The notes beneath the pieces are model-generated. The model was not told where the DNA came from. It made no database searches and saw nothing but the letters and a program-made list of their open reading frames with translations. DNA of 64,000 nucleotides from Prevotella sp. khp7 (GTDB taxonomy: Bacteria > Bacteroidota > Bacteroidia > Bacteroidales > Bacteroidaceae). Each line of letters begins with the position of its first letter. The stretch's first letter is position 1. Made by a program: the position numbers and the translations under genes. The DNA lies in contig NZ_FOIV01000002.1 of assembly GCF_900109055.1 (NCBI RefSeq), positions 744,001 to 808,000 on the forward strand, in the 5' to 3' direction. Shown in pieces: positions 7,571-16,653 of this stretch.

Positions 7571-9808
7571 ATGATTCAAACAGTTGTAAAGCGCGACGGA
7601 CGTATTGTCGGCTTCAATGAGCAGAAAATCATGGCTGCCATTCGTAAAGCGATGCTCCATACTGACAGGGGCGAAGACGAACGTTTGTTGTATCAGATAA
7701 CCGATCACATTGCTCAGCGTGGTGAGAGCCAGATGACAGTAGAACAGATTCAGGATGCCGTAGAGGTAGAACTGATGAAGTCGAGCCGTAAGGACGTGGC
7801 TCAGAAGTACATCGCCTACCGCAATCAACGTTCTATTGCCCGTAAGGCCAAAACGCGTGATGTGTTCCTTGATATTGTAAACATCAAAAACAACGATGTT
7901 ACTCGTGAGAATGCCAACATGAATGCCGACACACCTGCAGGCATGATGATGAAGTTCGCATCAGAGACAACCAAACCTTTCGTAGATGATTATCTGCTTT
8001 CAGAAGACAGCCGTGATGCTGTAGAGCACAACTATCTGCATATTCATGATAAGGACTATTACCCCACAAAGTCGCTCACTTGTGTACAGCATCCGCTCAA
8101 TCATATTCTGAACTGTGGCTTCATTGCGGGTCATGGCGCTTCACGTCCTGCAAAACGCATCGAGACAGCCTCTGTGTTGGCTTGTATCTCTATGGAATGT
8201 GCACAGAATGAGATGCATGGTGGACAGGCTATCCCCGCATTCGACTTCTATTTAGCTCCTTATGTGCGTATGAGCTATATTGAAGAGTTGAAGCATCTTG
8301 AGGAACTGAATGGTGAGAGCTATAAAGATCTTTACGATGAGCCGTTGATGGACTATATCAAAAAACCGCTTGATGGGCTGACAGGTCGTGAGCGTGCTCA
8401 GCAACATGCCATCAATAAGACGGTGGGTCGTGTTCATCAGGCTATGGAGGCTTTTATTCATAATATGAACACCATCCACTCTCGTGGCGGTAACCAGGTG
8501 GTTTTCTCTTCAATCAACTATGGAACGGACACTTCAGCAGAAGGCCGTTGTGTGATGCGTGAGATTCTGCTCTCTACTTATGAAGGTGTAGGTGGTGGCG
8601 AAACCGCAATATTCCCCATTCAGATATGGAAGAAGAAGCGTGGCGTGAACTATCTGCCTGAGGATCGTAACTTCGACCTCTATCAGTTGGCTTGTAAGGT
8701 AACGGCCCGCCGTTTCTTTCCTAACTTCCTGAATCTTGATGCCTCATTTAATCAGGATGAGGCGTGGAAAGCTGACGATCCAGAGCGATATATTCATGAA
8801 GTGGCTACCATGGGTTGTCGTACTCGTGTGTTTGAAAACCGCTTTGGACCAAAGACAAGTATCGGACGCGGTAATATCTCCTTCTCTACAATCAATATTG
8901 TGAAACTCGCCATTGAGTGTATGGAAGAGGCTGATGAGCAGAAACGCATAGATATGTTCTTTGCCAAGCTCGACCACATGCTGGAGGTTACTGCCCAGCA
9001 ACTCGACGATCGCTTCCAGTTCCAGAAGACAGCCTTTGCAAAGCAATTCCCTCTGTTGATGAAGAGCCTTTGGATTGGAGCAGATAAACTGGGCCCGATG
9101 GATACTATCGAAAGTGTGATTAATCAGGGTACGTTAGGTATTGGATTTATCGGACTGGCTGAATGTCTGGTAGCTCTTATAGGCAAGCATCACGGCGAAA
9201 GTGAGAAGGCGCAGGAGTTAGGTTTGAAGATCGTGACTTACATGCGTGATCGTGTCAACGATTTCTGTCAGCAGTTCCATCATAACTACTCAGTGCTTGC
9301 AACTCCCGCAGAGGGCCTGAGTGGCAAGTTCACGAAGAAAGACCGCAAACAGTTTGGTGTCATCCCTGGTGTTACTGATCGTGACTATTATACCAACTCG
9401 AACCATGTGCCAGTCTATTACAAGTGCTCAGCCCGTCATAAGGCAGAGATTGAGGCGCCTTATCATAACCTGACTCGTGGTGGTCACATCTTCTATGTGG
9501 AGATTGATGGCGATGCCACACACAATCCTCAGGTCATTATGAGTGTGGTTGACATGATGGATCAGTTTGATATGGGCTATGGGTCGGTGAACCACAACCG
9601 CAACCGTTGCATGGATTGTGGCTATGAGAATGCAGATGATCATTTGGAAGTCTGCCCGAAGTGTGGTTCAAAGAATATCGATAAGTTACAGCGCATCACA
9701 GGCTATCTAGTTGGAACAACTGATCGCTGGAATAGTGGTAAACTGGCAGAACTTAATGATCGTGTGACACACATCGATCATGGCTCGCAAGACATGTTTG
9801 AGAGCTAG
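7571..9808 (+). CDS. nrdD: Anaerobic ribonucleoside-triphosphate reductase
   Basis: The 745-residue class III reductase makes deoxynucleotides without oxygen, using a glycyl radical. An ATP-cone regulatory domain occupies roughly residues 1-95 (VVKRDGRIVGFNEQKI). The C-terminal zinc site is C680, C683, C695 and C698. The radical Gly is G711 in RITGYLVG, and the catalytic barrel has the GGNQVVFSSINYG stretch. The activase gene nrdG starts 3 bases downstream, as usual. The ATG at 7571 follows a 28-base AT-rich gap after sufE. No clear promoter is seen in that gap, so readthrough from the kinase operon is possible. Confidence 0.97.
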   Translation: MIQTVVKRDGRIVGFNEQKIMAAIRKAMLHTDRGEDERLLYQITDHIAQRGESQMTVEQIQDAVEVELMKSSRKDVAQKYIAYRNQRSIARKAKTRDVFLDIVNIKNNDVTRENANMNADTPAGMMMKFASETTKPFVDDYLLSEDSRDAVEHNYLHIHDKDYYPTKSLTCVQHPLNHILNCGFIAGHGASRPAKRIETASVLACISMECAQNEMHGGQAIPAFDFYLAPYVRMSYIEELKHLEELNGESYKDLYDEPLMDYIKKPLDGLTGRERAQQHAINKTVGRVHQAMEAFIHNMNTIHSRGGNQVVFSSINYGTDTSAEGRCVMREILLSTYEGVGGGETAIFPIQIWKKKRGVNYLPEDRNFDLYQLACKVTARRFFPNFLNLDASFNQDEAWKADDPERYIHEVATMGCRTRVFENRFGPKTSIGRGNISFSTINIVKLAIECMEEADEQKRIDMFFAKLDHMLEVTAQQLDDRFQFQKTAFAKQFPLLMKSLWIGADKLGPMDTIESVINQGTLGIGFIGLAECLVALIGKHHGESEKAQELGLKIVTYMRDRVNDFCQQFHHNYSVLATPAEGLSGKFTKKDRKQFGVIPGVTDRDYYTNSNHVPVYYKCSARHKAEIEAPYHNLTRGGHIFYVEIDGDATHNPQVIMSVVDMMDQFDMGYGSVNHNRNRCMDCGYENADDHLEVCPKCGSKNIDKLQRITGYLVGTTDRWNSGKLAELNDRVTHIDHGSQDMFES

Positions 9809-9810
9809 CC

Positions 9811-10326
9811 ATGATTCGTGTACTCGATATCATAGAAGATACAATGGTGGATGGTCCGGGTTTCCGGACCTCCATTTATTGTGCTGGATGTAATCATCAG
9901 TGTCCAGGCTGTCATAATCCCCAATCGTGGGCTTTTGATGGCGGACGTGAGATGACTACCAGTCAGCTTATGAAGATTATCATGGCTGATCCTTTTGCCA
10001 ACGTCACATTTTCGGGTGGTGATCCTATGTATCAGGCAGCAGGCTTTGCTGAGTTGGCTTGTGCTATCCATGAGTATTCCAATAAAGATATTTGGTGTTT
10101 TACGGGCTTTACTTTTGAAAGTTTAATTCATGACGACCAGCGTGAGTTGCTTGAACAACTTGATGTGCTTGTCGATGGTCCCTTTATTCAGAAATTGCAT
10201 GACCCCGACCTGTTGTTTCGCGGTTCGTCCAATCAGCGTCTCATCGATGTGCAGAAGTCACTCTACACAGGGCAGACCGTTCTTTGGCAACCAGATGTGG
10301 CTGTCAGTGGTCACTCTTCCTTGTAG
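9811..10326 (+). CDS. nrdG: Anaerobic ribonucleotide reductase activating protein
   Basis: A 171-residue radical SAM protein that installs the glycyl radical on NrdD. The cluster-binding CxxxCxxC motif is C27, C31, C34 (CNHQCPGC), and the SAM-binding glycine motif is in TFSGGDPMYQ. It is coupled to nrdD with a 2-base gap. Its last 16 bases overlap the end of the convergent phosphatase gene, with no terminator between them. Confidence 0.95.
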   Translation: MIRVLDIIEDTMVDGPGFRTSIYCAGCNHQCPGCHNPQSWAFDGGREMTTSQLMKIIMADPFANVTFSGGDPMYQAAGFAELACAIHEYSNKDIWCFTGFTFESLIHDDQRELLEQLDVLVDGPFIQKLHDPDLLFRGSSNQRLIDVQKSLYTGQTVLWQPDVAVSGHSSL

Positions 10327-11597
10327 GCATTGAGCTTCTTCAGGTAAACATCCCGGAAATCGCTCCAATGATAATAGGGCGCGCTGTTTGTAGGAATGGG
10401 TAGAGTGGCCTCGTTCTCATTGAGTAGTATCTTGAAAAGCACATCCTTGTCCTTTGGATTCTTTCGGTAAAAAATAAACTGTATGTTGGCGGCCATGGGG
10501 AATACATCGAAGTTCTGCCAGCCGTTTATGTCAAGCTCCTCCAAGTCGGTAAACTGATGGTCGAACCCGTTGAGGCCTAATAAACAGGTTAGTGGCAGTA
10601 CGATAGTCTCATGCCCGAAACGCAGTGTGGCACCATTGCGGGGTGTGGCAATGCAGCTGTCAGCATCTTCGATAATCTTGCGCAGCAGGTTGCGCTGGGT
10701 GTAAGGTTGTGTACCGCCGTTGAAAGGACAGTTGCCGAAACTGAGATACCAATAAGCATTGTATTGTAGCCAGTTGGAATAGAGTTCGTCAATTGTGTAG
10801 ATGTCAAACAGATTGAAGTGGTAGCGCTGTTCTGTACCCTGGATACTGGATGCTATCTTGAAGATGGTTTTGTTCAGTTCATAGCTGTCAATACTGTCAC
10901 GATAGAATACTGAGTCATTGAAAAGCTTGCCCATAGCCTGTTCGTGTATGGCGTGACGGTCGCAGAAAGCCTTATAGGTGTCAACAGATTCCTGGGGAAA
11001 GCGTTTCTTGTAGAGTGCGGAATCCTGAAGGTTCATGTAATACATGTCGTGCTGGCTGGCATCCGACCTGATGACAAGCATCGGATTGTTCCTCACCAGT
11101 TGCGTTAACTCGTTTTCCATGGATATGATGCAACGAATGACCACCGTACTCTTGGCGTCGATGATTGCATGTCCCTTGAATACCTCAGGGAAATTGTCGT
11201 ACATGCGCTGGGCAATCATACGATGCTGATGGGCACCAAGAGGTGTCAGGTCGCCATAGCGGTCGCGTGCCTCATTATGAAAAACCTTCAGTTGCTGGAG
11301 TGTCCTCTCTCCCAGCTCGCTCAACTTCCCTTGCTCATGAGCTTTTTGTAGAACGGTTTCCGGCCATTCATATTCACTGGCCCTTATCAGGAAACGGGAT
11401 CCATGACGGGCATAGGTACTGATGTAGAAGGGCTTCTTACCCTTGGGGGCTGGCGCTAAGTTAGTCGATGGAGATGGATAGGCATAATAGTTACTACCCG
11501 CTTTAAAGATATCACTTTTAAGCTGTTCTCTGACGCTTTGCGCCAATAAGGTCTGTAAAGAAAGGAGCCAAAAGGCAAATAATGCTATCTTTCTCAT
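10311..11597 (-). CDS. Secreted histidine acid phosphatase (phytase / MINPP type)
   Basis: 428 residues starting at 11597, where MRKIALFAFWLLSLQTLLAQ is a signal peptide. The frame extends 8 codons upstream without signal character. The catalytic signature ARHGSR places the nucleophile His at 65. The second half has RFGHETIVLPL, in the position of the HD/HAE proton-donor motif. Clade 2 histidine phosphatases of this kind include bacterial multiple inositol polyphosphate phosphatases that remove phosphate from phytate in the periplasm. The exact substrate is inferred. Its promoter overlaps that of the divergent gene at 11666. Confidence 0.85.
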   Translation of the reverse strand: MRKIALFAFWLLSLQTLLAQSVREQLKSDIFKAGSNYYAYPSPSTNLAPAPKGKKPFYISTYARHGSRFLIRASEYEWPETVLQKAHEQGKLSELGERTLQQLKVFHNEARDRYGDLTPLGAHQHRMIAQRMYDNFPEVFKGHAIIDAKSTVVIRCIISMENELTQLVRNNPMLVIRSDASQHDMYYMNLQDSALYKKRFPQESVDTYKAFCDRHAIHEQAMGKLFNDSVFYRDSIDSYELNKTIFKIASSIQGTEQRYHFNLFDIYTIDELYSNWLQYNAYWYLSFGNCPFNGGTQPYTQRNLLRKIIEDADSCIATPRNGATLRFGHETIVLPLTCLLGLNGFDHQFTDLEELDINGWQNFDVFPMAANIQFIFYRKNPKDKDVLFKILLNENEATLPIPTNSAPYYHWSDFRDVYLKKLNAYKEE

Positions 11598-11614
11598 AAG
11601 TTTTTTCCTTTTCG

Positions 11615-11646
11615 GTTGCAAATATATAAAAAAAACAGTATTTTTG
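11615..11646 (+). promoter_or_regulatory. Promoter of the 11666 gene / rpoN operon
   Basis: GTTG at 11615-11618, 20 bases, then TATTTTTG at 11639-11646. One mismatch to the -33 consensus. It overlaps, on the other strand, the phosphatase promoter at 11619-11650. Confidence 0.68.
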
Positions 11647-11650
11647 CAAA
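11619..11650 (-). promoter_or_regulatory. Promoter of the histidine phosphatase
   Basis: Minus strand TTTG at 11650-11647, 20 bases, then TATATTTG at 11626-11619. Both elements fit the consensus. The box lies 21 bases before the phosphatase start. Confidence 0.72.
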
Positions 11651-11665
11651 AAAATAGCGAGGATT

Positions 11666-12313
11666 ATGGCAAAAAAAACAAAATGGCAGGATGATTATTG
11701 GCTTCTGCTTATGCAGATATACCTACAAAAACCTGTGGGAATCAAGCCGATGTACAGCCGGAAGATGATAGACTTGAGTCTTGAGCTGCACGTCTCTCCA
11801 AGCGTCTTATTTAATAAGATGTGCCAGATTGCCAATCTTGAAACTCCCCGCATCGAGCATATTTGGGAAGTATATGGCAGCAATCCCAGAAAGCTTGCGA
11901 GAGCTGCCAGTCTGCTGCGTGAGATGAAGGGCTTTAACAACGCCGGTTTGTTCTATGAGGGCGTTGAGACCAACGAGAGTTTTGAGTTGGATTTCAAGCC
12001 TGTGGCAGAGGGTGAGACCCTCACACCGGTTATGCTCACATTGATTCTGGATCTTTATTTCCGTCTGACGCCTATCACGATGGTGATAGAGACGCCTGAG
12101 GTACAGGAACTTGCGAAATTACTGAAACAAAAGCCCCAGCGTGTTGTAGAGGTGTTGGAGGTGTTCCAATATTGCGACCCTTATTTAAATCGTAAGGATG
12201 TAACCTTCGACCCGCTATTGTTGCCTTGCCAGCAGGTATGGCGCCGATATGGTAATGCTAACACAGAAGACCTTGCGTCTTATGCCGAGCAACTTAAAGA
12301 ATACTTTAAGTAG
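11666..12313 (+). CDS. Conserved protein of unknown function upstream of rpoN
   Basis: A 215-residue soluble protein without signal peptide or membrane segment. I do not recognise a named domain. It is largely helical and rich in Leu, Glu and Lys, begins with MAKKTKWQDDYW, and contains a helix-turn-helix-like stretch around MIDLSLELHVSPSVLFNKM (near residues 37-55) and a second one near KLLKQKPQRVVEVLEVF. These hint at nucleic-acid or protein binding but prove nothing. It has its own promoter and lies 21 bases before rpoN, so it is probably cotranscribed with the sigma factor. Confidence 0.75.
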   Translation: MAKKTKWQDDYWLLLMQIYLQKPVGIKPMYSRKMIDLSLELHVSPSVLFNKMCQIANLETPRIEHIWEVYGSNPRKLARAASLLREMKGFNNAGLFYEGVETNESFELDFKPVAEGETLTPVMLTLILDLYFRLTPITMVIETPEVQELAKLLKQKPQRVVEVLEVFQYCDPYLNRKDVTFDPLLLPCQQVWRRYGNANTEDLASYAEQLKEYFK

Positions 12314-12334
12314 TAGAAAAAGTAAAAAGGAAAA

Positions 12335-13846
12335 ATGAGTGAAAAATACGGTCAGATACAGGAACAGACACAACAGCTGAAGTTGGGTCAGATGATCTCT
12401 CATCAGCAGTTGCTTCAGGCATCATTGGTGGAATTGCCAGTCATGCAGCTTGTTGATCGTATCAACACAGAGATGAACGATAATCCCGCCTTGGAGTCGG
12501 CAGGCTCGGGCGATGAGGACTATCAAGACCATCAGGACTACTCAGACTATCAGGACTCAGTCGAGGGGGCAGATGATTTTGAGTCGGCCACAGAACAGGA
12601 AGAACGCCAGTCGGCGCTCGATGAGGCCTTGAGCGGTATTGGCCGTGACGACGAGGAGCTGCCTGTGTATCAGGGTGGCCATTTCGCATCTGAGGAACGT
12701 GAAGAGATGGTCTATGGTGAGACCTCTTCATTCTATGATCAGCTAAAAGAGCAGATGGGCGAGGTCGATATGACAGAACAGGAGCGCGATGTGATGGAAT
12801 ACCTCATTGGCTCGCTCGATGACGATGGTCTGCTTCGTAAGGACCTTGAGATAATCAGCGAAGAACTGGCCATCTACCATAATATTGACCTGACTGTGGC
12901 TCAGATAGAGCAGGTGCTAAAGAAGCTTCAGGAGTTCGACCCTGCCGGCATTGGCGCCCGAACGCTCCAGGAGTGTCTCTTGCTGCAGATTGAACGTAGA
13001 GCCCCTTCCCGTCTAAGAGACTTGATGGAACAGGTCGTGAACTCCTATTTCGAAGAGTTCACCAAGAAGCATTGGGATAAGATACAGTCGTCTTTAGGAC
13101 TGAATGACGCGCAGGCTGAAGTACTCTTTCAGGAGCTGAGGAAACTCAACCCGCGTCCAGGTGCTTCTTTAGGCGAAACGGTTGGCAGAAGTCTGCAGCA
13201 GATTACGCCCGACTTTATTGTCGATACACTGGATGATGGTACGGTCACCTTTACGCTCAATAATGGCGAAGTCCCGGAGCTGAAGGTGTCGCAGTCGTTT
13301 GTCGACTCCATGAAGGAGTATCAGCAGAACAAGGAACATCTCAGTCGCCAGACCAAGGAGGCACTGCTATATATCAAGAAGAAGGTTGATGCCGCTCAGG
13401 GCTTCATCGAGGCGGTGAAGATGCGTAAGCACACGCTTACCATCACCATGCGTGCCATCATCCAACTGCAGCATCAGTTCTTCGTTGATGGCGATGAGGC
13501 TTCGTTGCGCCCTATGATATTAAAGGATGTGGCAGAGAAGACAGGTCTCGACCTCTCTACTGTGTCGCGTGTCAGCAACTCCAAGTATGCGCAGACCCGT
13601 TGGGGCACTTTCCCCCTCCGTCATTTCTTCAGTGATGGCTATGTAACAGAAAGCGGCGAGGAGCTGTCGACCCGTCAGATTAAGGCTGCGCTTCGGGATA
13701 TTATTGATTCAGAGGATAAGAAACGTCCGCTAAGCGATGACCAGTTGAAGGACCTGCTCGCCTCGAAGGGCTATCCCATAGCCCGTCGTACGGTGGCGAA
13801 ATATCGTGAGCAACTGGGTATACCTATAGCGCGACTGAGAAAGTGA
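12335..13846 (+). CDS. rpoN: RNA polymerase sigma-54 factor
   Basis: 503 residues. The N-terminal Gln-rich activator-interacting region I is visible (QEQTQQLKLGQMISHQQLLQASLVEL). It is followed by an acidic linker of about 60 residues dense in Asp, Glu, Tyr and Gln, then the core-binding domain (FDPAGIGARTLQECL), and the DNA-binding end with the RpoN box ARRTVAKYRE at residues 483-492. Sigma-54 reads -24/-12 promoters and needs an AAA+ activator, none of which lies in this window. The spacing to neighbours suggests one transcript with the unknown gene before it and the PAP2-like gene 9 bases after it. Confidence 0.96.
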   Translation: MSEKYGQIQEQTQQLKLGQMISHQQLLQASLVELPVMQLVDRINTEMNDNPALESAGSGDEDYQDHQDYSDYQDSVEGADDFESATEQEERQSALDEALSGIGRDDEELPVYQGGHFASEEREEMVYGETSSFYDQLKEQMGEVDMTEQERDVMEYLIGSLDDDGLLRKDLEIISEELAIYHNIDLTVAQIEQVLKKLQEFDPAGIGARTLQECLLLQIERRAPSRLRDLMEQVVNSYFEEFTKKHWDKIQSSLGLNDAQAEVLFQELRKLNPRPGASLGETVGRSLQQITPDFIVDTLDDGTVTFTLNNGEVPELKVSQSFVDSMKEYQQNKEHLSRQTKEALLYIKKKVDAAQGFIEAVKMRKHTLTITMRAIIQLQHQFFVDGDEASLRPMILKDVAEKTGLDLSTVSRVSNSKYAQTRWGTFPLRHFFSDGYVTESGEELSTRQIKAALRDIIDSEDKKRPLSDDQLKDLLASKGYPIARRTVAKYREQLGIPIARLRK

Positions 13847-13855
13847 AAGAAGAAA

Positions 13856-14488
13856 ATGAAGAAAGAAATAAGTAGAGAAAAGGCTATCATTCTTACGGCA
13901 CGTGTCATCAGCATGCTGTTCACCCCGTTCTATCTGCCGTTGGTAGGTCTTATGGCACTTTTCTTGTTCAGTTATTTGGGTCTTATGCCTTGGGGGTATA
14001 AACTACAGGTGCTCACCCTTGTCTATCTGTTCACCATCCTCTTGCCGTCGCTTCTGATTCATCTCTATCGTCGCTATCAGGGATGGAATCTGATAGAGCT
14101 GGGACACAAGGAGCGCCGCGTGGTGCCTTATGTCATCTCCATCCTGTGCTACTTCTTCTGCGTCTATCTCATGGAGATGATGCATATCCCTCATTTCATG
14201 GGTACCATCGTTTCTGCGGCGATGGCCATTCAGGTGGTGTGCGCACTTATCAACGTGTGGTGGAAGATATCTACCCACATGGCTGCTATCGGCGGTGTGG
14301 CTGGTGCCCTGTTTGTTTTTGGCGAGATATTCGGCTTCAATCCTGTATGGTGGTTCTGTGTTGTCATGATGCTGGCTGGCGTGCTGGGCTCAAGCCGTAT
14401 GATTCTGCGCCAACACTCCTTGTTGCAGATTGTAGCGGGCTTCCTGATTGGAGCTGTCTGTGCCTTCTTTGGATTAATCTATATGTAA
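13856..14488 (+). CDS. PAP2-like integral membrane protein, atypical active site
   Basis: A 210-residue membrane protein with about six hydrophobic segments. It aligns by motif to the PAP2 lipid phosphatase superfamily: a KISTHMAAIGG stretch in place of the PSGH motif and GSSRMILRQHSLLQ in place of SRx5Hx3D. The final Asp is Gln here and PSG is reduced to IST, so the catalytic site differs from the classical one while both His are kept. It could still act on lipid phosphates or be a structural relative. It lies 9 bases after rpoN and 21 bases before purE. Confidence 0.7.
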   Translation: MKKEISREKAIILTARVISMLFTPFYLPLVGLMALFLFSYLGLMPWGYKLQVLTLVYLFTILLPSLLIHLYRRYQGWNLIELGHKERRVVPYVISILCYFFCVYLMEMMHIPHFMGTIVSAAMAIQVVCALINVWWKISTHMAAIGGVAGALFVFGEIFGFNPVWWFCVVMMLAGVLGSSRMILRQHSLLQIVAGFLIGAVCAFFGLIYM

Positions 14489-14509
14489 AAGTAAAAAAGT
14501 AAGATATAT

Positions 14510-15016
14510 ATGAAACCGTTAGTTAGTATTATCATGGGTAGTACAAGCGATCTGCCCATTATGGAGAAAGCCTGCAAGTTGCTCGACGAGATGCAGGTGC
14601 CTTTCGAAGTGAATGCCCTCTCAGCCCATCGCACCCCCGATGCTGTTGAGGAGTTTGCCCGCACCGCCAAGGATCGTGGCATTAAGGTTATCATTGCCGG
14701 CGCAGGCATGGCTGCTGCCCTTCCTGGCGTCATCGCAGCCTCTACCACTCTTCCTGTGATTGGTGTTCCTATTAAAGGCATGCTCGACGGACTTGATGCC
14801 ATGCTCTCTATCATCCAGATGCCACCGGGTATTCCTGTGGCTACTGTCGGTGTGAACGGTGCTCAGAACGCCGCTATCCTTGCCGTTGAGATGATGGCGC
14901 TTAGCAACGACGAACTGGCTCAGCGCCTGGCCGTCTATAAAGGTAATCTCCGTGTAAAGATTGAGAAGGCTAACCAGGAGTTGGCCGAGGTGAAATATCA
15001 ATTCAAGACCAATTAA
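14510..15016 (+). CDS. purE: N5-carboxyaminoimidazole ribonucleotide mutase
   Basis: 168 residues. PurE converts N5-CAIR to CAIR in purine synthesis. The N-terminal IIMGSTSDLPIMEKA and the SAHRTPD loop with the catalytic His are class I PurE hallmarks. AGAGMAAALPGVIA and the PGIPVATVGVNGAQNAA stretch complete the active site. No purK is adjacent. ispG starts 2 bases downstream, so the two share a transcript. Confidence 0.96.
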   Translation: MKPLVSIIMGSTSDLPIMEKACKLLDEMQVPFEVNALSAHRTPDAVEEFARTAKDRGIKVIIAGAGMAAALPGVIAASTTLPVIGVPIKGMLDGLDAMLSIIQMPPGIPVATVGVNGAQNAAILAVEMMALSNDELAQRLAVYKGNLRVKIEKANQELAEVKYQFKTN

Positions 15017-15018
15017 TT

Positions 15019-16395
15019 ATGTATCAGAGACGACAATCATCCGAGACCCGTGTCGGCCAGATTGGCATTGGCGGCTCGAATCCCATCCGCATCCAGTCGA
15101 TGGGAACGGTAGATACGAATAACACCGAGGGCTGTGTGGCTCAGGCCAAGCGCATCATCGATGCCGGCGGCGAACTGGTACGTTTCACCACCCAGGGTAT
15201 CCGTGAGGCCGAGAACATGAAGAATATCTCTGCCCAGCTGAAGGCCGACGGCTATCCTACGCCACTCGTAGCCGACGTGCACTTCACGGCCCATACAGCC
15301 GATGTGGCAGCACTTTACTGCGAGAAGGTGCGCATCAATCCCGGCAACTACGTTGACCCGGGACGTACGTTCAAGCACCTCGAATATACCGACGAGGAGT
15401 ATGCCGAGGAATTGAAGAAGATTGAGAAGAAGCTCGTACCTTTCCTTAATATCTGTAAGGAACACCACACCGCTGTGCGCATTGGTGTCAACCACGGCTC
15501 GCTCTCCGACCGCATCATGTCGCGCTATGGCGATACTCCCGAGGGCATCGTCGAGAGCTGTATGGAGTTCCTGCGCATCTTCAAGCGCGAGCAGTTCAAC
15601 GACGTGGTCATCTCTATTAAGGCTTCTAACACCGTGGTCATGGTCACCACCGTGCGTCTGCTCGTTCAGACCATGGACAAGGAAGGTATGCACTATCCCC
15701 TTCACCTTGGTGTTACCGAGGCTGGCGAGGGTGAGGACGGCCGTATAAAAAGTGCCGTAGGCATTGGCGCCCTGCTCACCGAGGGCATTGGTGACACCGT
15801 ACGTGTGTCACTCTCGGAAGAGCCTGAATACGAGATTCCCGTGGCCCGCAAACTCGTCGACTCTATCGCCGAGTGCGCTGCCTTGCGTGAACAGGCTGAG
15901 GCAGGCATTAAGGACGATACCATCACCCTCGAGATGCACGAGACCGACTGGGAGTCGCTCCAGCTGAAGGCCGCCATGGCCGTTGGTGCCCTCCTGATTG
16001 ATAAGAAAGCCCATCAGCTTGTCATCCGCAACGAAGGCTTTTCAACCGAAAAGCTTGTCGAGCTGGCCGATGGCATCCTGCAGGCCGCCCGCATCAAGTT
16101 CACCAAGACCGAGTACATCTCTTGTCCGGGCTGTGGCCGCACGCTCTACAACCTGCAGGAGACCATCGCACGTATCAAGGCCGCCACGAAAGATATGGTA
16201 GGTCTGAAGATTGGTATCATGGGCTGTATCGTGAACGGTCCTGGCGAGATGGCCGATGCCGACTACGGCTATGTAGGTGCCGGTCGCGGTAAGATCAGCC
16301 TCTATAAGGCCAAGGAGTGTATCGAGAAGAATATCCCCGAGGAAGAAGCTGTCGACCGACTTATCGACTTTATCCGTAAGGATCGCGGCTTGTAG
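15019..16395 (+). CDS. ispG: 4-hydroxy-3-methylbut-2-enyl diphosphate synthase (flavodoxin), compact form
   Basis: 458 residues. IspG reduces MEcPP to HMBPP in the non-mevalonate isoprenoid pathway using a [4Fe-4S] cluster. The TIM barrel spans about residues 1-285 (PIRIQSMGTVDT, GVTEAGEGEDG). The cluster domain begins near 366 with SCPGCGRTL (Cys 369 and 372) and GIMGCIVNGPGEMADADYG with the third Cys. Between them lies only about 80 residues. The plant/Chlamydia/Bacteroidota type has a much larger A* insert there, while the E. coli type has none. Motifs such as IVNGPGEMADADYGYVGAG show it belongs to the three-domain branch, so the insert appears reduced. It ends before a strong terminator. 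Confidence 0.93.
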   Translation: MYQRRQSSETRVGQIGIGGSNPIRIQSMGTVDTNNTEGCVAQAKRIIDAGGELVRFTTQGIREAENMKNISAQLKADGYPTPLVADVHFTAHTADVAALYCEKVRINPGNYVDPGRTFKHLEYTDEEYAEELKKIEKKLVPFLNICKEHHTAVRIGVNHGSLSDRIMSRYGDTPEGIVESCMEFLRIFKREQFNDVVISIKASNTVVMVTTVRLLVQTMDKEGMHYPLHLGVTEAGEGEDGRIKSAVGIGALLTEGIGDTVRVSLSEEPEYEIPVARKLVDSIAECAALREQAEAGIKDDTITLEMHETDWESLQLKAAMAVGALLIDKKAHQLVIRNEGFSTEKLVELADGILQAARIKFTKTEYISCPGCGRTLYNLQETIARIKAATKDMVGLKIGIMGCIVNGPGEMADADYGYVGAGRGKISLYKAKECIEKNIPEEEAVDRLIDFIRKDRGL

Positions 16396-16441
16396 CCGAT
16401 ATAAAAGCTAATCCTCAGCGCGCCATCAGCGCCCTGATAAT

Positions 16442-16487
16442 AAAGCAGTGAATGACGTCTTAGACACATCATTCACTGCTTTCTTTT
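16442..16487 (+). terminator. Hairpin terminator after ispG
   Basis: A perfect 14-base stem (16442-16455 with 16469-16482), a 13-base loop and a T-rich tail (CTTTTTCT). The A-run on the left arm lets it work for both strands. Confidence 0.85.
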
Positions 16488-16653
16488 TCTCCCTTTCTTT
16501 GACCTTAATCAATATAAAGCGTCCGTTGATTAGCTCTCTTTAGCGTTTCTATGTTGTATCATGTATTGATGGGGCGGCTTGCGGTGTTGTCATATCATAG
16601 CGCTTTGCCTGTCATGGAATGGCCCGCTTATTGACAGAGATTATCTCTTTGAT

